Assembly (NCBI RefSeq): GCF_025751435.1
Contig: NZ_JAOWKY010000003.1
Coordinates: 1 to 64,000, forward strand
Direction: 5' to 3'
DNA: 64,000 bases
Source of the DNA: Albidovulum marisflavi
Lineage (GTDB): Bacteria > Pseudomonadota > Alphaproteobacteria > Rhodobacterales > Rhodobacteraceae
Of the stretch, positions 28,934-37,359 are shown in pieces. Both the position numbers and the translations under genes were made by a program. The notes beneath the pieces were generated by a model. It worked only from the letters and a program-made list of their open reading frames with translations, did not search any database and was not told where the DNA came from. Every line of letters begins with the position of its first letter. Positions within the stretch are counted from its first letter, which is position 1.

Positions 28934-29665
28934 ATGGCCGAGCAGAAGACACTTTTGTTGACGGGTGCGTCGCGGGGGATCGGACATGCGACGGTAAAAC
29001 GCTTCGCGCGAGAGGGTTGGCGCATCCTGACCTGTTCCCGCCATCCCTTCCCCGAAGGCTGTCCCTGGGGCGGCGGACGCGAGGATCACATCGAGATCGA
29101 CCTGGCCGATCCGGCGGCGACCATGGCCGCCATCGAGGTCATTCGCGACAGGCTGGGCGGCAAGCTGCACGCCCTGGTCAACAACGCGGGAATTTCGCCC
29201 AAGGGGCCGGGTGGAAGCCGGTTGAACTCGATCGAAACGGACCTGCGCGACTGGGGCAAGGTGTTTCATGTCAACTTCTTTGCGCCGATCGTGCTGGCGC
29301 GTGGGCTGAAGGACGAGCTGTCCGCGACAAAAGGCGCGGTCGTCAACGTCACCTCGATCGCGGGCAGCCGCGTCCACCCCTTCGCCGGCGCAGCCTACGC
29401 GACCTCGAAGGCGGCGCTGAAGGCGCTGACGCGCGAGATGGCGCATGACTTCGGCCCCCTGGGTGTCCGCGTCAACGCCATCGCGCCGGGAGAGATTGAA
29501 ACCTCGATCCTGTCGCCCGGAACCGAACGGATCGTCGAGGGATTGCCGCTGCGCAGGCTGGGCCAGCCGTCGGAGGTTGCCGACGTGATCTGGTTCCTGT
29601 GTTCGGACGCGTCGAGTTATGTCACCGGCACCGAGATCGAGGTGAATGCGGGCCAGCACGTCTGA
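28934..29665 (+). CDS. Short-chain dehydrogenase/reductase
   Basis: A classical SDR of 243 residues. The NAD(P)-binding TGASRGIG is at residues 10-17, NNAG at 83-86, and the catalytic S141, Y155 and K159 are in place (YATSK). The ending VTGTEIEVNAGQHV is that of FabG-like SDRs. An R in the loop after the second strand (CSRHP) suggests a preference for NADPH. The start at 28934 follows GAAGGGGAA. The substrate is unknown. It is transcribed away from argB. Confidence 0.85.
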   Translation: MAEQKTLLLTGASRGIGHATVKRFAREGWRILTCSRHPFPEGCPWGGGREDHIEIDLADPAATMAAIEVIRDRLGGKLHALVNNAGISPKGPGGSRLNSIETDLRDWGKVFHVNFFAPIVLARGLKDELSATKGAVVNVTSIAGSRVHPFAGAAYATSKAALKALTREMAHDFGPLGVRVNAIAPGEIETSILSPGTERIVEGLPLRRLGQPSEVADVIWFLCSDASSYVTGTEIEVNAGQHV

Positions 29666-29697
29666 ACGCGGGACGGCCCCGGTCCGGCACAGGGGGG

Positions 29698-30348
29698 CTA
29701 TTCGAGCGATGCGATCAGGGCGCGAAGGGTTTCGATCCCGTCGCCCTTCTCGGACGAGGTCAGGACGATTTCTGGATAGGCCGCCGGATGCTTGGCCAGG
29801 GCTTCGCGCACCTGGGCCAGTGCCTTTTCGCGGTCCTTGACCGAAACCTTGTCCGCCTTGGTCATCACCACCTGAAAGGTGACCGCGGATTTGTCGAGCA
29901 ATGTCAGGATCTCGTCGTCCACGGCCTTGATGCCATGGCGCGTGTCGATCAGCACGAAGGCGCGGCGCAATGTCTGGCGGCCCGACAGGTAGTCCTTCAG
30001 CAGCGCCTGCCATTTCTTGACCACGGCCACCGGCGCCTCGGCGAAGCCATAGCCTGGCAGGTCGACCAGGTAGGGGCCGCCGGGTGTCGTGAAGTAGTTG
30101 ATTTCCTGGGTCCGCCCCGGTGTGTTCGAGGCGCGGGCAAGGCTTCTGCGCCCGGTCAGCGCGTTGATCAGGCTCGACTTGCCGACGTTCGAACGTCCCG
30201 CGAAACAGACCTCGATCCGGTCTGCGGGCGGCAGGCCATCCATGGCCACGACGCCCTTAAGGAAGGCGACATCGCCCGCGAAAAGCTTGCGCCCGCGTTC
30301 GCGCGCGAAGTCGTCGGGTTCTGGGGCAAGCGGAAAGGCAAGCGTCAT
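29698..30348 (-). CDS. engB: Ribosome biogenesis GTP-binding protein EngB (YsxC/YihA)
   Basis: GTPase needed for late 50S assembly. The 216-residue protein has G1 GRSNVGKSS at 51-59, G2 in NTPGRTQ, G3 DLPGYG at 96-101 and G4 TKAD at 163-166, followed by the G5 TSSEKGDG region. Its start overlaps the stop of the MOSC gene by 4 bases, in the conserved yidC-MOSC-engB order. Confidence 0.96.
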   Translation of the reverse strand: MTLAFPLAPEPDDFARERGRKLFAGDVAFLKGVVAMDGLPPADRIEVCFAGRSNVGKSSLINALTGRRSLARASNTPGRTQEINYFTTPGGPYLVDLPGYGFAEAPVAVVKKWQALLKDYLSGRQTLRRAFVLIDTRHGIKAVDDEILTLLDKSAVTFQVVMTKADKVSVKDREKALAQVREALAKHPAAYPEIVLTSSEKGDGIETLRALIASLE

Positions 30349-31103
30349 TGGATCGTGACCTCATCACCAAGGGTAATCGCGCCCGAGCGGGTCACGACGG
30401 CATAGGTGCCGAAATCTTGGTGACCCCATGCCGTCTTGAGCGCAGCAAGGGTATCGGCATCGGAGATGCCGGTATCGGGATCCACGGTCGTCGCCTTGCA
30501 CCGGGTAATGCGTTGCCGGACCTCAAGCTCAGCTCCGCCGATCCGGAGTGTCTTGCCGATCAGGTCAAACTCGGCAAAGGGCGGCAGCCCGTCGATCCAG
30601 AGGTTACCGCGGAAGCGGTGCGGGGAAATTTCCCGTCCCATGCGGGCGGACAGTTCGCCCAAGGAAGACAGACTCAGGATCGAGATGAAGGGGTCCGGCC
30701 AGTCGGTCATCGCCTGGCCGGGGACGCGCCCCACGAAGGCGGGCGACGGACGGTCCGAAGGCCAGAGCGGCCGCAGCCAATCGATCAGCGCCGCCGCGTC
30801 GGCTGCGTCATCGGGCGCGATGGACAGCGGTGAGGCGTCCGGATGGGTCAGGGTTACGCGCCGGCTTTCGGTATCCGACGTGGTCCGGATCGCCATCAGC
30901 TTGTGGCCAACAACGCCGCGCAAGAAGTTCAGCTTCGGCGACCACTCGGTCAGCGCGCGGCCGAACTTGGCGGCCTCGTGCGCGACGGCCCATTCCCGGT
31001 CGAATGGCAGGGCGCGACCCTCTGTCAGGGTCGCGCCTTTGATCTCCTCGTATCCGATCGACTTGATCGGGTGGCGGCAGACAAGGGCGAGCCGCGCGGT
31101 CAT
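30345..31103 (-). CDS. MOSC-domain protein (molybdenum-cofactor type)
   Basis: The 252-residue protein has an N-terminal MOSC-N beta-barrel domain (MTARLALVCRHPIKSIGYEE) and a C-terminal MOSC domain with RFRGNLWIDG and RCKATTVDPDTG. C202 is the candidate ligand to molybdenum, as in mARC-type proteins such as YcbX, which reduce N-hydroxylated compounds. The start at 31103 overlaps the yidC stop. Its conserved link with yidC and engB gives no clear function. Confidence 0.85.
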   Translation of the reverse strand: MTARLALVCRHPIKSIGYEEIKGATLTEGRALPFDREWAVAHEAAKFGRALTEWSPKLNFLRGVVGHKLMAIRTTSDTESRRVTLTHPDASPLSIAPDDAADAAALIDWLRPLWPSDRPSPAFVGRVPGQAMTDWPDPFISILSLSSLGELSARMGREISPHRFRGNLWIDGLPPFAEFDLIGKTLRIGGAELEVRQRITRCKATTVDPDTGISDADTLAALKTAWGHQDFGTYAVVTRSGAITLGDEVTIQ

Positions 31104-32935
31104 TTGCCCGACTGGCCGCGCTTTATCCCGGCCTTGATGTTGCCGAAGATGTCGGGGCGTTTCCCGTGCATCGTCATGATCGTGTACTGCTGGATGAACG
31201 TGATCGTGTTGTTCGCGATCCAGTACAGCACAAGGCCCGACGCGAAGGATCCGAGCATGAACATGAAGATCCAGGGCATCCAGGCAAAGATCGCCGCCTG
31301 TGCCGGATCGGTCGGTGCCGGGTTCAGTTTCTGCTGGAACCACATCGAGATGCCCAGAAGAATCGGCAGCACGCCGAGCGAGAACATGAACAACAGCGAA
31401 CCTTGTTCCGGCGTGGCCCAAGGCAGAAGGCCGAAAAGGTTCAGGATCGAGGTCGGATCGGGCGCCGAAAGGTCACGCAGCCAACCCACGAACGGGGCGT
31501 GGTAAAGCTCGATCGTGACGTAGATCACCTTGTAGAGGGAAAAGAAGATCGGGATCTGGAGAATGATCGGCAGGCAGCCCGAGGCTGGATTGACCTTTTC
31601 CTTCTTGTAAAGCGCCATCATGCCCTGCTGAAGCTTCTGGCGGTCGTCGCCCGCAGCTTCCTTCAGTTTTTCCATCTCGGGCTGCAATTCCTTCATCTTC
31701 GCCATCGAGATGTAGGATTTGCGCGCCAGCGGGAAGACCAGGGTCTTGATGACCAGGGTCAGCGCGATGATTGCCCAGCCCATGTTGCCGATCAGGCCGT
31801 GCAGCAGGTGCAGAAGCCAGAACATCGGCTTGGTGAGGAAGAAGAACCAGCCCCAGTCGATCGAGTCGATGAAGCCTGCGATCTTCGGACGGTCCGGGTC
31901 GGCGTTGATACCGGAAAGCTTGTCAAGCACGCCCGGATCGTTTTCGTAGCGCTTGATGGTTTCCCATTCCTTGGCGCCCGCGAACAGCATCGTCGTCGCT
32001 TCGGCCGTCGCCCCCGGCGCGACCTCGGTCACGGGAAGGCGGGTTTCGGCCTGGTAGATGTCATTGGACGCCGCATAGCGCACGACCGAGGTGAAGGCCT
32101 GACCCGGCGTCGGGATCAGGGTCGCCATCCAGTACTTGTCGGTGAAGCCGATCCAGCCGTTTTGCGCAACTTCGACAATGTCGGCATTGCCTTCGCCCTG
32201 CACGACGTCGAGTTCCGGGATGTCGTCGTACTTGATCTCTTGCAGCTTGCCATCGGACCCGCGGACGAGGCCTTCGTGCAGCACATAGATGCGCTGAGAA
32301 TCCGGGATGCCATGGCGGGCGATGATGCCGTAGGGCGCCAGGCGGACGCTGGCCCCTGTGTTGTTTTCGACCGATTGGGTGATCGTGAACATGTAGTCGG
32401 CGTCGACCGAGATCGTGCGGTTGAAGACAAGGCCCGCGCCGTTGTCCCAGCTCAGCGTGATCGGCGTGTCGACCGTCAGCCGCGCGCCTTCCGGCGCGCT
32501 CCAGATGGTGCGGGCATCGGGTAGCAGTTCGGGATCGAGCCCGCCTGCCGCCTGCCAGCCGTAGACTGCGTAATAGGGCGTGGTCTGGTCTTGTCCGCCG
32601 ATCGGCGCAAGCAGCCGGACGTCAGGGGAATCGGCCGCGAGCGTCTGCTTGTAGTCGCGCAGAAGAAGGTCATCGATCCGGCCGCCGGCCAGCGACAGCG
32701 AACCCTTGAGCCGCGGCGTGTCGATCTCGATTCTGGGCGCGGTCGCGGCGCTGACGGGCGCGGGTGCGGCTGTCGCTTCGGCCACGACGGGGGCGGTCAC
32801 CTGTTCGGCCGCAACGACGTCGGCCGGCACCGTTTCCGGCTGCGGCATCGGCGGCGTGAAGAAGGTGTACCACACGAAAATGACCGCTGCCGAAAGCACG
32901 GTCGCGAGGATGAGGTTCTTGTTCTGATCGTCCAT
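31100..32935 (-). CDS. yidC: Membrane protein insertase YidC
   Basis: YidC inserts and folds inner-membrane proteins alone or with SecYEG. The 611-residue protein has an N-terminal membrane helix (NLILATVLSAAVIFVWYTF), a large periplasmic beta domain (about 60-360), and the conserved C-terminal core with five membrane helices. The groove Arg is likely in the LARKSYISMAKMKELQPEM region. I chose ATG 32935 (MDDQNKNL), the family N-terminus. The C-terminal tail is short and ends KRGQSGK. Confidence 0.97.
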   Translation of the reverse strand: MDDQNKNLILATVLSAAVIFVWYTFFTPPMPQPETVPADVVAAEQVTAPVVAEATAAPAPVSAATAPRIEIDTPRLKGSLSLAGGRIDDLLLRDYKQTLAADSPDVRLLAPIGGQDQTTPYYAVYGWQAAGGLDPELLPDARTIWSAPEGARLTVDTPITLSWDNGAGLVFNRTISVDADYMFTITQSVENNTGASVRLAPYGIIARHGIPDSQRIYVLHEGLVRGSDGKLQEIKYDDIPELDVVQGEGNADIVEVAQNGWIGFTDKYWMATLIPTPGQAFTSVVRYAASNDIYQAETRLPVTEVAPGATAEATTMLFAGAKEWETIKRYENDPGVLDKLSGINADPDRPKIAGFIDSIDWGWFFFLTKPMFWLLHLLHGLIGNMGWAIIALTLVIKTLVFPLARKSYISMAKMKELQPEMEKLKEAAGDDRQKLQQGMMALYKKEKVNPASGCLPIILQIPIFFSLYKVIYVTIELYHAPFVGWLRDLSAPDPTSILNLFGLLPWATPEQGSLLFMFSLGVLPILLGISMWFQQKLNPAPTDPAQAAIFAWMPWIFMFMLGSFASGLVLYWIANNTITFIQQYTIMTMHGKRPDIFGNIKAGIKRGQSGK

Positions 32936-33179
32936 CAGGGACACACCGCCAGTCATTCCAGATCAGCGCCGGTTCAACAGAACGGGCGCTCAAAGGTCAA
33001 GCGGTTTCCTGCGAATGCCTGCGGCGCAAGGCGCTTTGCGGCGGGGATGGCCCGAAGAAGGTTCGTGTATCCCCGTTCGCGCCGGTCCGAGGTGCTCCAT
33101 CTCGGCGCTGCTGCGGCCGATGCCGGGTTGCAAGCTGGTCGCCGCACACCTGCGCATCCGCGCGCGCGCGCCCAGGCGC

Positions 33180-34064
33180 TCAGTCCCCTGCGGGAAGCCT
33201 GGGAGGCGAGACTTGGTCTGTGCCCGCTCCGGTTTCCGCGCGTTCGCGGATGAGGCCCGCAAAATCGAACAGTGCGGGGTCAAGCAGGTGCGAGGGGCGC
33301 GCATTCATGAGCGCGCGGAACATGACCTGCCGGCGACCGGGGCTGCGCGCCTCCCATCCATCGAGGATCTGCTTGACCTGCTGGCGCTGAAGGCCGTCCT
33401 GGGACCCGCAGAGATCGCAGGGAATGATCGGGTAGTTCATGGCGCGGGCGAATCTTTCGCAATCCGCCTCGGCCACGAAGGCCAGTGGGCGGTAGACGAA
33501 TAGATCCCCGTCCTCGTTCACCAGCTTCGGCGGCATCGTGGCCAGCCGTCCGCCGTGAAAGAGGTTCATGAAGAAGGTTTCAAGGATGTCGTCTCGATGA
33601 TGGCCAAGCACGATGGCCGAACAGCCCTCTTCCCGCGCGATCCGATAGAGGTTGCCGCGACGAAGTCGCGAGCAGAGCGAACACATCGTGCCCCCCGGCG
33701 CGATCTTGTCGGTGACGATGGAGTAGGTGTCGGCGTATTCGATCCGATGCTCGACCCCCATCCGGGTCAGGAACTCGGGCAGCACCGTCGCCGGAAAGCC
33801 GGGCTGGCCCTGGTCGAGGTTGCAGGCCAGAAGGTCGACGGGCAGAAGGCCGCGCCACTTCAGCTCGTGCAGAACTGCCAGAAGGGTGTAGCTGTCCTTG
33901 CCGCCCGACAGGCAGACAAGCCAGCGCGCGCCCCGCTCGATCATGCCATAGGCCTCGATCGCCTCGCGCACCTCGCGCACGATGCGCTTGCGGAGCTTCT
34001 TGAACTCGGTCGAGTTCGGCGCCCCCGCGAACAACGGATGGATATCGTCAAGGTCGTCAAGCAT
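33180..34064 (-). CDS. ttcA: tRNA 2-thiocytidine(32) synthetase TtcA
   Basis: Adds sulfur to cytidine 32 of certain tRNAs, using an iron-sulfur cluster. The 294-residue protein has the PP-loop SGGKDS at 53-58, the [13 protein letters not shown] motif with C128 and C131, and a third cluster-ligand region CDLCG with C216 and C219. It begins [17 protein letters not shown] non-coding gap of 244 bases, in which I see no gene, separates it from yidC. Confidence 0.95.
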   Translation of the reverse strand: MLDDLDDIHPLFAGAPNSTEFKKLRKRIVREVREAIEAYGMIERGARWLVCLSGGKDSYTLLAVLHELKWRGLLPVDLLACNLDQGQPGFPATVLPEFLTRMGVEHRIEYADTYSIVTDKIAPGGTMCSLCSRLRRGNLYRIAREEGCSAIVLGHHRDDILETFFMNLFHGGRLATMPPKLVNEDGDLFVYRPLAFVAEADCERFARAMNYPIIPCDLCGSQDGLQRQQVKQILDGWEARSPGRRQVMFRALMNARPSHLLDPALFDFAGLIRERAETGAGTDQVSPPRLPAGD

Positions 34065-34173
34065 GGGCGTCCCCTAGCGCGAAGTGGGCTTGCCGCCAAG
34101 GGGATTCGCCAGATCTCTTGCTTTACGCGGCGCGGCTGATACCTTTCCGGCAGGGGCGGAAGGAAGGAACAGC

Positions 34174-34716
34174 ATGGCGAAGTCCGCACCGGAAGATGCC
34201 GCCGCGCTCAAGGCCGTGCGTGAGGCGGAAAAGGGGCTGGTCCGGCTTCAGAAAGAGCTGCGCAAGTCGATCAAGAAATTCACCAATGGCGAGTCGGATC
34301 GCCAGAAGATCAAGGCCGCGCAGTCAAAGATCCTCGATTTCATGGCCAGACAGAAGTCGACGCTCAAGCTGCAGCGGTCGGCGGCTTTCGACAAGCTGTC
34401 GGAAGAGGCCCAGGCCGGGTTGGTCTGGCTTGATGGTGTGACGAGCGATCTGAACAACCTTCTGGGACGGCTCGAGTTCTGCAAGCGGATGATGAAGCGC
34501 GACCCGGAGGGCGACCGCAAGATCCTGGTGAAGACGGTGCGCGACTTCCGGGCCGAGATCGGTCAGCCGCCGAAGGGGCTTGGCGTCCTTCTCAAGATGG
34601 TCAAGCAGGGGACAGAGGCTAGGCATCCGGCGGGCGCGCAGCTTGCCGCGCTGCCGATGATCATCCTGTTCTGGCTGATGGTCGAGACGATCGTGCGGGG
34701 CTTGCGCAAGCGCTAG
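34174..34716 (+). CDS. Unknown tail-anchored coiled-coil protein
   Basis: I do not recognise this 180-residue protein. The first 60 residues are highly charged, Lys/Glu-rich and likely coiled coil (EKGLVRLQKELRKSIKKF). The last segment LPMIILFWLMVETIVRGL is a single membrane helix followed by RKR, so the bulk would face the cytoplasm. GGAAGGAA precedes the ATG at 34174. It is the only plus-strand gene inside the rpmH-to-yidC cluster, and its stop codon shares CTAG with the yidD stop on the other strand. Confidence 0.7.
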   Translation: MAKSAPEDAAALKAVREAEKGLVRLQKELRKSIKKFTNGESDRQKIKAAQSKILDFMARQKSTLKLQRSAAFDKLSEEAQAGLVWLDGVTSDLNNLLGRLEFCKRMMKRDPEGDRKILVKTVRDFRAEIGQPPKGLGVLLKMVKQGTEARHPAGAQLAALPMIILFWLMVETIVRGLRKR

Positions 34717-34934
34717 TCTGGGACGTTGTCGACCCCCGATCCGCCCCATGGATGGCAGCGCAGGATGCGCCGGGCGGCAAGCCAGCTGCCCTTTAGCGCC
34801 CCGTGCTTTTGAAGCGCTTCCAGCGCATAGGCCGAACAGGTCGGATGGTAGCGGCAGCCATGACCCACCCACGGGCTGAACAGAAGCCGGTAGGCGCGGA
34901 CCGGAAGCGCGACGATATGGGCAAGCGGGCTCAT
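34713..34934 (-). CDS. yidD: Membrane protein insertion efficiency factor YidD
   Basis: YidD is a small membrane-associated protein that helps YidC. The 73-residue product starts MSPLAHIVALPVRAYRLLFS and carries CRYHPTCSAYALEALQKHG and RRILRCHPWGGSG, the family hallmark with its three cysteines. The start overlaps the rnpA stop by 4 bases. Confidence 0.95.
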   Translation of the reverse strand: MSPLAHIVALPVRAYRLLFSPWVGHGCRYHPTCSAYALEALQKHGALKGSWLAARRILRCHPWGGSGVDNVPD

Positions 34935-35350
34935 CTGTCCTTGCCGTGAACCTGGCCGAGCGCGCGGACCAGATCGCCAAGCAGAAGCTGGAAGTCGCGG
35001 TTGGCGGTGTCGTCGCGGCGCCCGACCAGCACATAGTCCCATCCGGGGCGCCCGTGAAGGGGAAGGGTCAGGCGGGCGGCCTCGCGCAGGCGCCGCTTGG
35101 CACGGTTGCGCGCGACGGCGTTGCCGACCTTCTTGGAACAGGTGAAGCCGACGCGGATCGTGCCGCCACCGGGTTCGTCCGATTTGCGCCTGCGCGCCTG
35201 CAGCAGGAAGGACTGGGTCCCCTGCCTGCGGGCCTGTGCCGCGCGCAGGAAATCCGCGCGCTTGGCCAGAACCTCCAGGCATGGCAAGGCCGCCGGTGAA
35301 ATCGCCGTTTCGGGGACGTGCCCGTCAACGTGGTCCACCGGCGGCGCCAT
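34931..35350 (-). CDS. rnpA: Ribonuclease P protein component
   Basis: Protein partner of the RNase P ribozyme, which trims tRNA 5' ends. The 139-residue protein has the RNR signature GNAVARNRAKRRLREAARL and the VGFTCSKKV strand. The N-terminal 30 residues are an extension. It lies 23 bases after rpmH in the conserved rpmH-rnpA-yidD order. Confidence 0.96.
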   Translation of the reverse strand: MAPPVDHVDGHVPETAISPAALPCLEVLAKRADFLRAAQARRQGTQSFLLQARRRKSDEPGGGTIRVGFTCSKKVGNAVARNRAKRRLREAARLTLPLHGRPGWDYVLVGRRDDTANRDFQLLLGDLVRALGQVHGKDR

Positions 35351-35373
35351 GCCGTGAATTCCGGTTGCTGGCC

Positions 35374-35508
35374 TCAGGCCGAAAGGACCTTGCGGCCCTT
35401 CGCGCGGCGTGCGTTCAGAATCTTGCGGCCACCTTTGGTCGCCATGCGCGCACGGAAGCCATGACGGCGGGCGCGGACGAGGTTCGACGGTTGGAAGGTG
35501 CGCTTCAT
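35374..35508 (-). CDS. rpmH: 50S ribosomal protein L34
   Basis: L34 is a 44-residue basic protein that I found by reading the minus strand directly; it is short. It begins [19 protein letters not shown] and ends with [10 protein letters not shown], both the family form. A good promoter lies upstream. It leads rnpA and yidD. Confidence 0.96.
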   Translation of the reverse strand: MKRTFQPSNLVRARRHGFRARMATKGGRKILNARRAKGRKVLSA

Positions 35509-35576
35509 CGCTTCAACTCCGGTAGGGGCGACCCAAACCCGCTAGGATTCGAGGGCCGCTGTCATTCGAAGCCCGG

Positions 35577-35605
35577 CTCATAGACGCGGTCGGACGCCAA
35601 GTCAA
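35577..35605 (-). promoter_or_regulatory. Predicted rpmH promoter
   Basis: On the minus strand TTGACT (35605-35600) and TATGAG (35582-35577) are 17 bases apart, a good sigma-70-type match, with a 60-base leader before rpmH. Confidence 0.65.
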
Positions 35606-35743
35606 CTCGCCTGCGGCATTTTTCCACCGTCAACATGCCGATAGGCGGGGATGATTTGCCTGCTATTCCCTGTTCTTTGGCGGCCGACTTTGCTAGCCAT
35701 GAACTAAATCATCACGCGCCGGTTGTCAGCCGGGAAAGTTCGT

Positions 35744-37153
35744 ATGTTTTTGAACACGCTGTCAGGCCGTTTCCTGCTGTTGACGATGGTCTTCGTCATG
35801 CTGGCCGAGGTTCTGATCTTCGTGCCTTCGGTGGCGCGTTTCCGTGAAGACTACATCCTGTCCCGACTTGAGCGGGCACAGATCGCGTCGCTTTCACTCC
35901 TTGCTGCCGGCGACATGATCGACCAGGCGGTCGAGCGCGAGCTGCTTGCCAACGCAGAGGTGTTCAACGTTGTCCTGCGTCGCGACGAGATCCGCCAGCT
36001 TGTCCTGTCGTCGCCCATTCCGGGGCCGATCGAACAGACCTTCGACCTTCGGCAGGCCCCGGCGTGGGAGCTGATCCGCGATGCCTTCGCCGTGCTCTTC
36101 GACCCTCGGGATCGCGTGATCCGCGTGATCGGCGATCCCGTGAAACAGGCGGGTCTGCTGATCGAGGCCACGATGGCGACCGCGCCCCTGCGCCAGGCGA
36201 TGATCGACTACGGCCTGCGCATCCTGGGGCTGTCCGCGGTGATTTCCGCCCTGACGGCGGCGCTCCTGTTCTTCGCCGTCCGCCGGGTCCTGGTCACGCC
36301 GATCCGGCGCGTGGTGGACAGCATGCGCACCTATGCCGACGCGCCCGAGGACGCGCGCCGCGTGATCGAACCGCAATCGGACGTCGTCGAACTGCGCGAG
36401 GCCGAGGTCGCGCTTCAGATGATGCAGAAGCAACTGACCCAATCCCTTCGGCAGAAGGAACGGCTTGCCCAGTTGGGCGCCGCCGTCGCCAAGGTCAGCC
36501 ATGACCTGCGCAACATCCTCACGACGGCTCAGCTGTTTGCCGACCGGATCGAGGAAAGCGCCGACCCCATGGTCAAGCGCGCGGTCCCCAAGCTTGTCGG
36601 CTCGATCAGCCGCGCTGTGGGCTTGTGCGAAACGACGCTTGCCTTCGGCAAAGCCGAAGAGCCGCCCCCCAGCGTCAGCCGGTTCGGACTGGCCGCCCTT
36701 GCCCAGGAGGTGGCTGAAACCGAGCGGCTGGCGGCGGGCGACAGCGCGGTCGAGATCGTGACCGACGTCGCGAACGACGTCGTCGTGCGCGCGGACCGCG
36801 ATCAGTTGAACCGCGTCCTGACCAACCTCGTGCGCAACGCGCGGCAGGCCATCGATATGACGGGCCAGCCCGGAACCGTCGAGATCGCCATCGGCGAGAC
36901 AGCGGATGGCTGGTGGGTCAGCGTGGGCGACACCGGACCCGGCCTGCCCGCGCGCGCGCGCGCCCATCTTTTCGAACCCTTCCAGGGCGGCGCCCGGAAG
37001 GGCGGAACCGGTCTTGGCCTTGCGATCGCAGCCGAACTGGTCAGGGGCCACGGCGGCAGGCTCGAGCTGGTCAGATCGGATGCCGAGGGCACGGTGTTCC
37101 GTCTGGTGGTTCCACGCGCGGCCCCTGCCGGCACGGCAGCGCGCGCTTCGTGA
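35744..37153 (+). CDS. Sensor histidine kinase (orphan)
   Basis: Membrane histidine kinase of 469 residues from ATG 35744 (GGGAAAG 8 bases before; a TTG at 35723 would add seven). Two membrane helices (about 9-29 and 157-179) enclose a roughly 125-residue periplasmic sensor region, followed by a HAMP-like linker, a HisKA helix with LAQLGAAVAKVSHDLRNIL (phospho-acceptor H253) and a HATPase domain with NLVRNARQAI, GDTGPG and GGTGLGL. No response regulator is adjacent. The signal is unknown. The HDLRN motif is typical of HisKA family kinases in this order. Confidence 0.88.
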   Translation: MFLNTLSGRFLLLTMVFVMLAEVLIFVPSVARFREDYILSRLERAQIASLSLLAAGDMIDQAVERELLANAEVFNVVLRRDEIRQLVLSSPIPGPIEQTFDLRQAPAWELIRDAFAVLFDPRDRVIRVIGDPVKQAGLLIEATMATAPLRQAMIDYGLRILGLSAVISALTAALLFFAVRRVLVTPIRRVVDSMRTYADAPEDARRVIEPQSDVVELREAEVALQMMQKQLTQSLRQKERLAQLGAAVAKVSHDLRNILTTAQLFADRIEESADPMVKRAVPKLVGSISRAVGLCETTLAFGKAEEPPPSVSRFGLAALAQEVAETERLAAGDSAVEIVTDVANDVVVRADRDQLNRVLTNLVRNARQAIDMTGQPGTVEIAIGETADGWWVSVGDTGPGLPARARAHLFEPFQGGARKGGTGLGLAIAAELVRGHGGRLELVRSDAEGTVFRLVVPRAAPAGTAARAS

Positions 37154-37221
37154 CGATCATGCACGTCATGTCGTTTTCGCCCTTGCAATGCCCCGGCGGC
37201 ATCGCTAAATCCCACTCCCAC

Positions 37222-37298
37222 GCACCCGTAGCTCAGCTGGATAGAGCACCAGACTACGAATCTGGGGGTCAGGAGTTCGAATCTCTTCGGGTGCGCCA
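37222..37298 (+). tRNA. tRNA-Arg(ACG)
   Basis: The 77-base sequence folds as a cloverleaf: acceptor stem GCACCCG (37222-37228) with CGGGTGC (37288-37294), discriminator G and encoded CCA. The anticodon stem is CCAGA/TCTGG, the loop is CTACGAA with anticodon ACG at 37256-37258, and the T arm is present. ACG (read as ICG after A-to-I editing) decodes CGN arginine codons. No integrase or attachment-like repeat is next to it. Confidence 0.95.
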
Positions 37299-37359
37299 CT
37301 TCCCACCAAATCGATCTGAAGCGCATGGGTTCCGCCCGCGATTTCGCGCGAGTCCTGCG

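Noticed and set aside
31166-32524. Plus-strand open frame of 452 codons
   Set aside because: It is the complement of yidC; the sequence has long HR/RD-rich runs and no recognisable domain.
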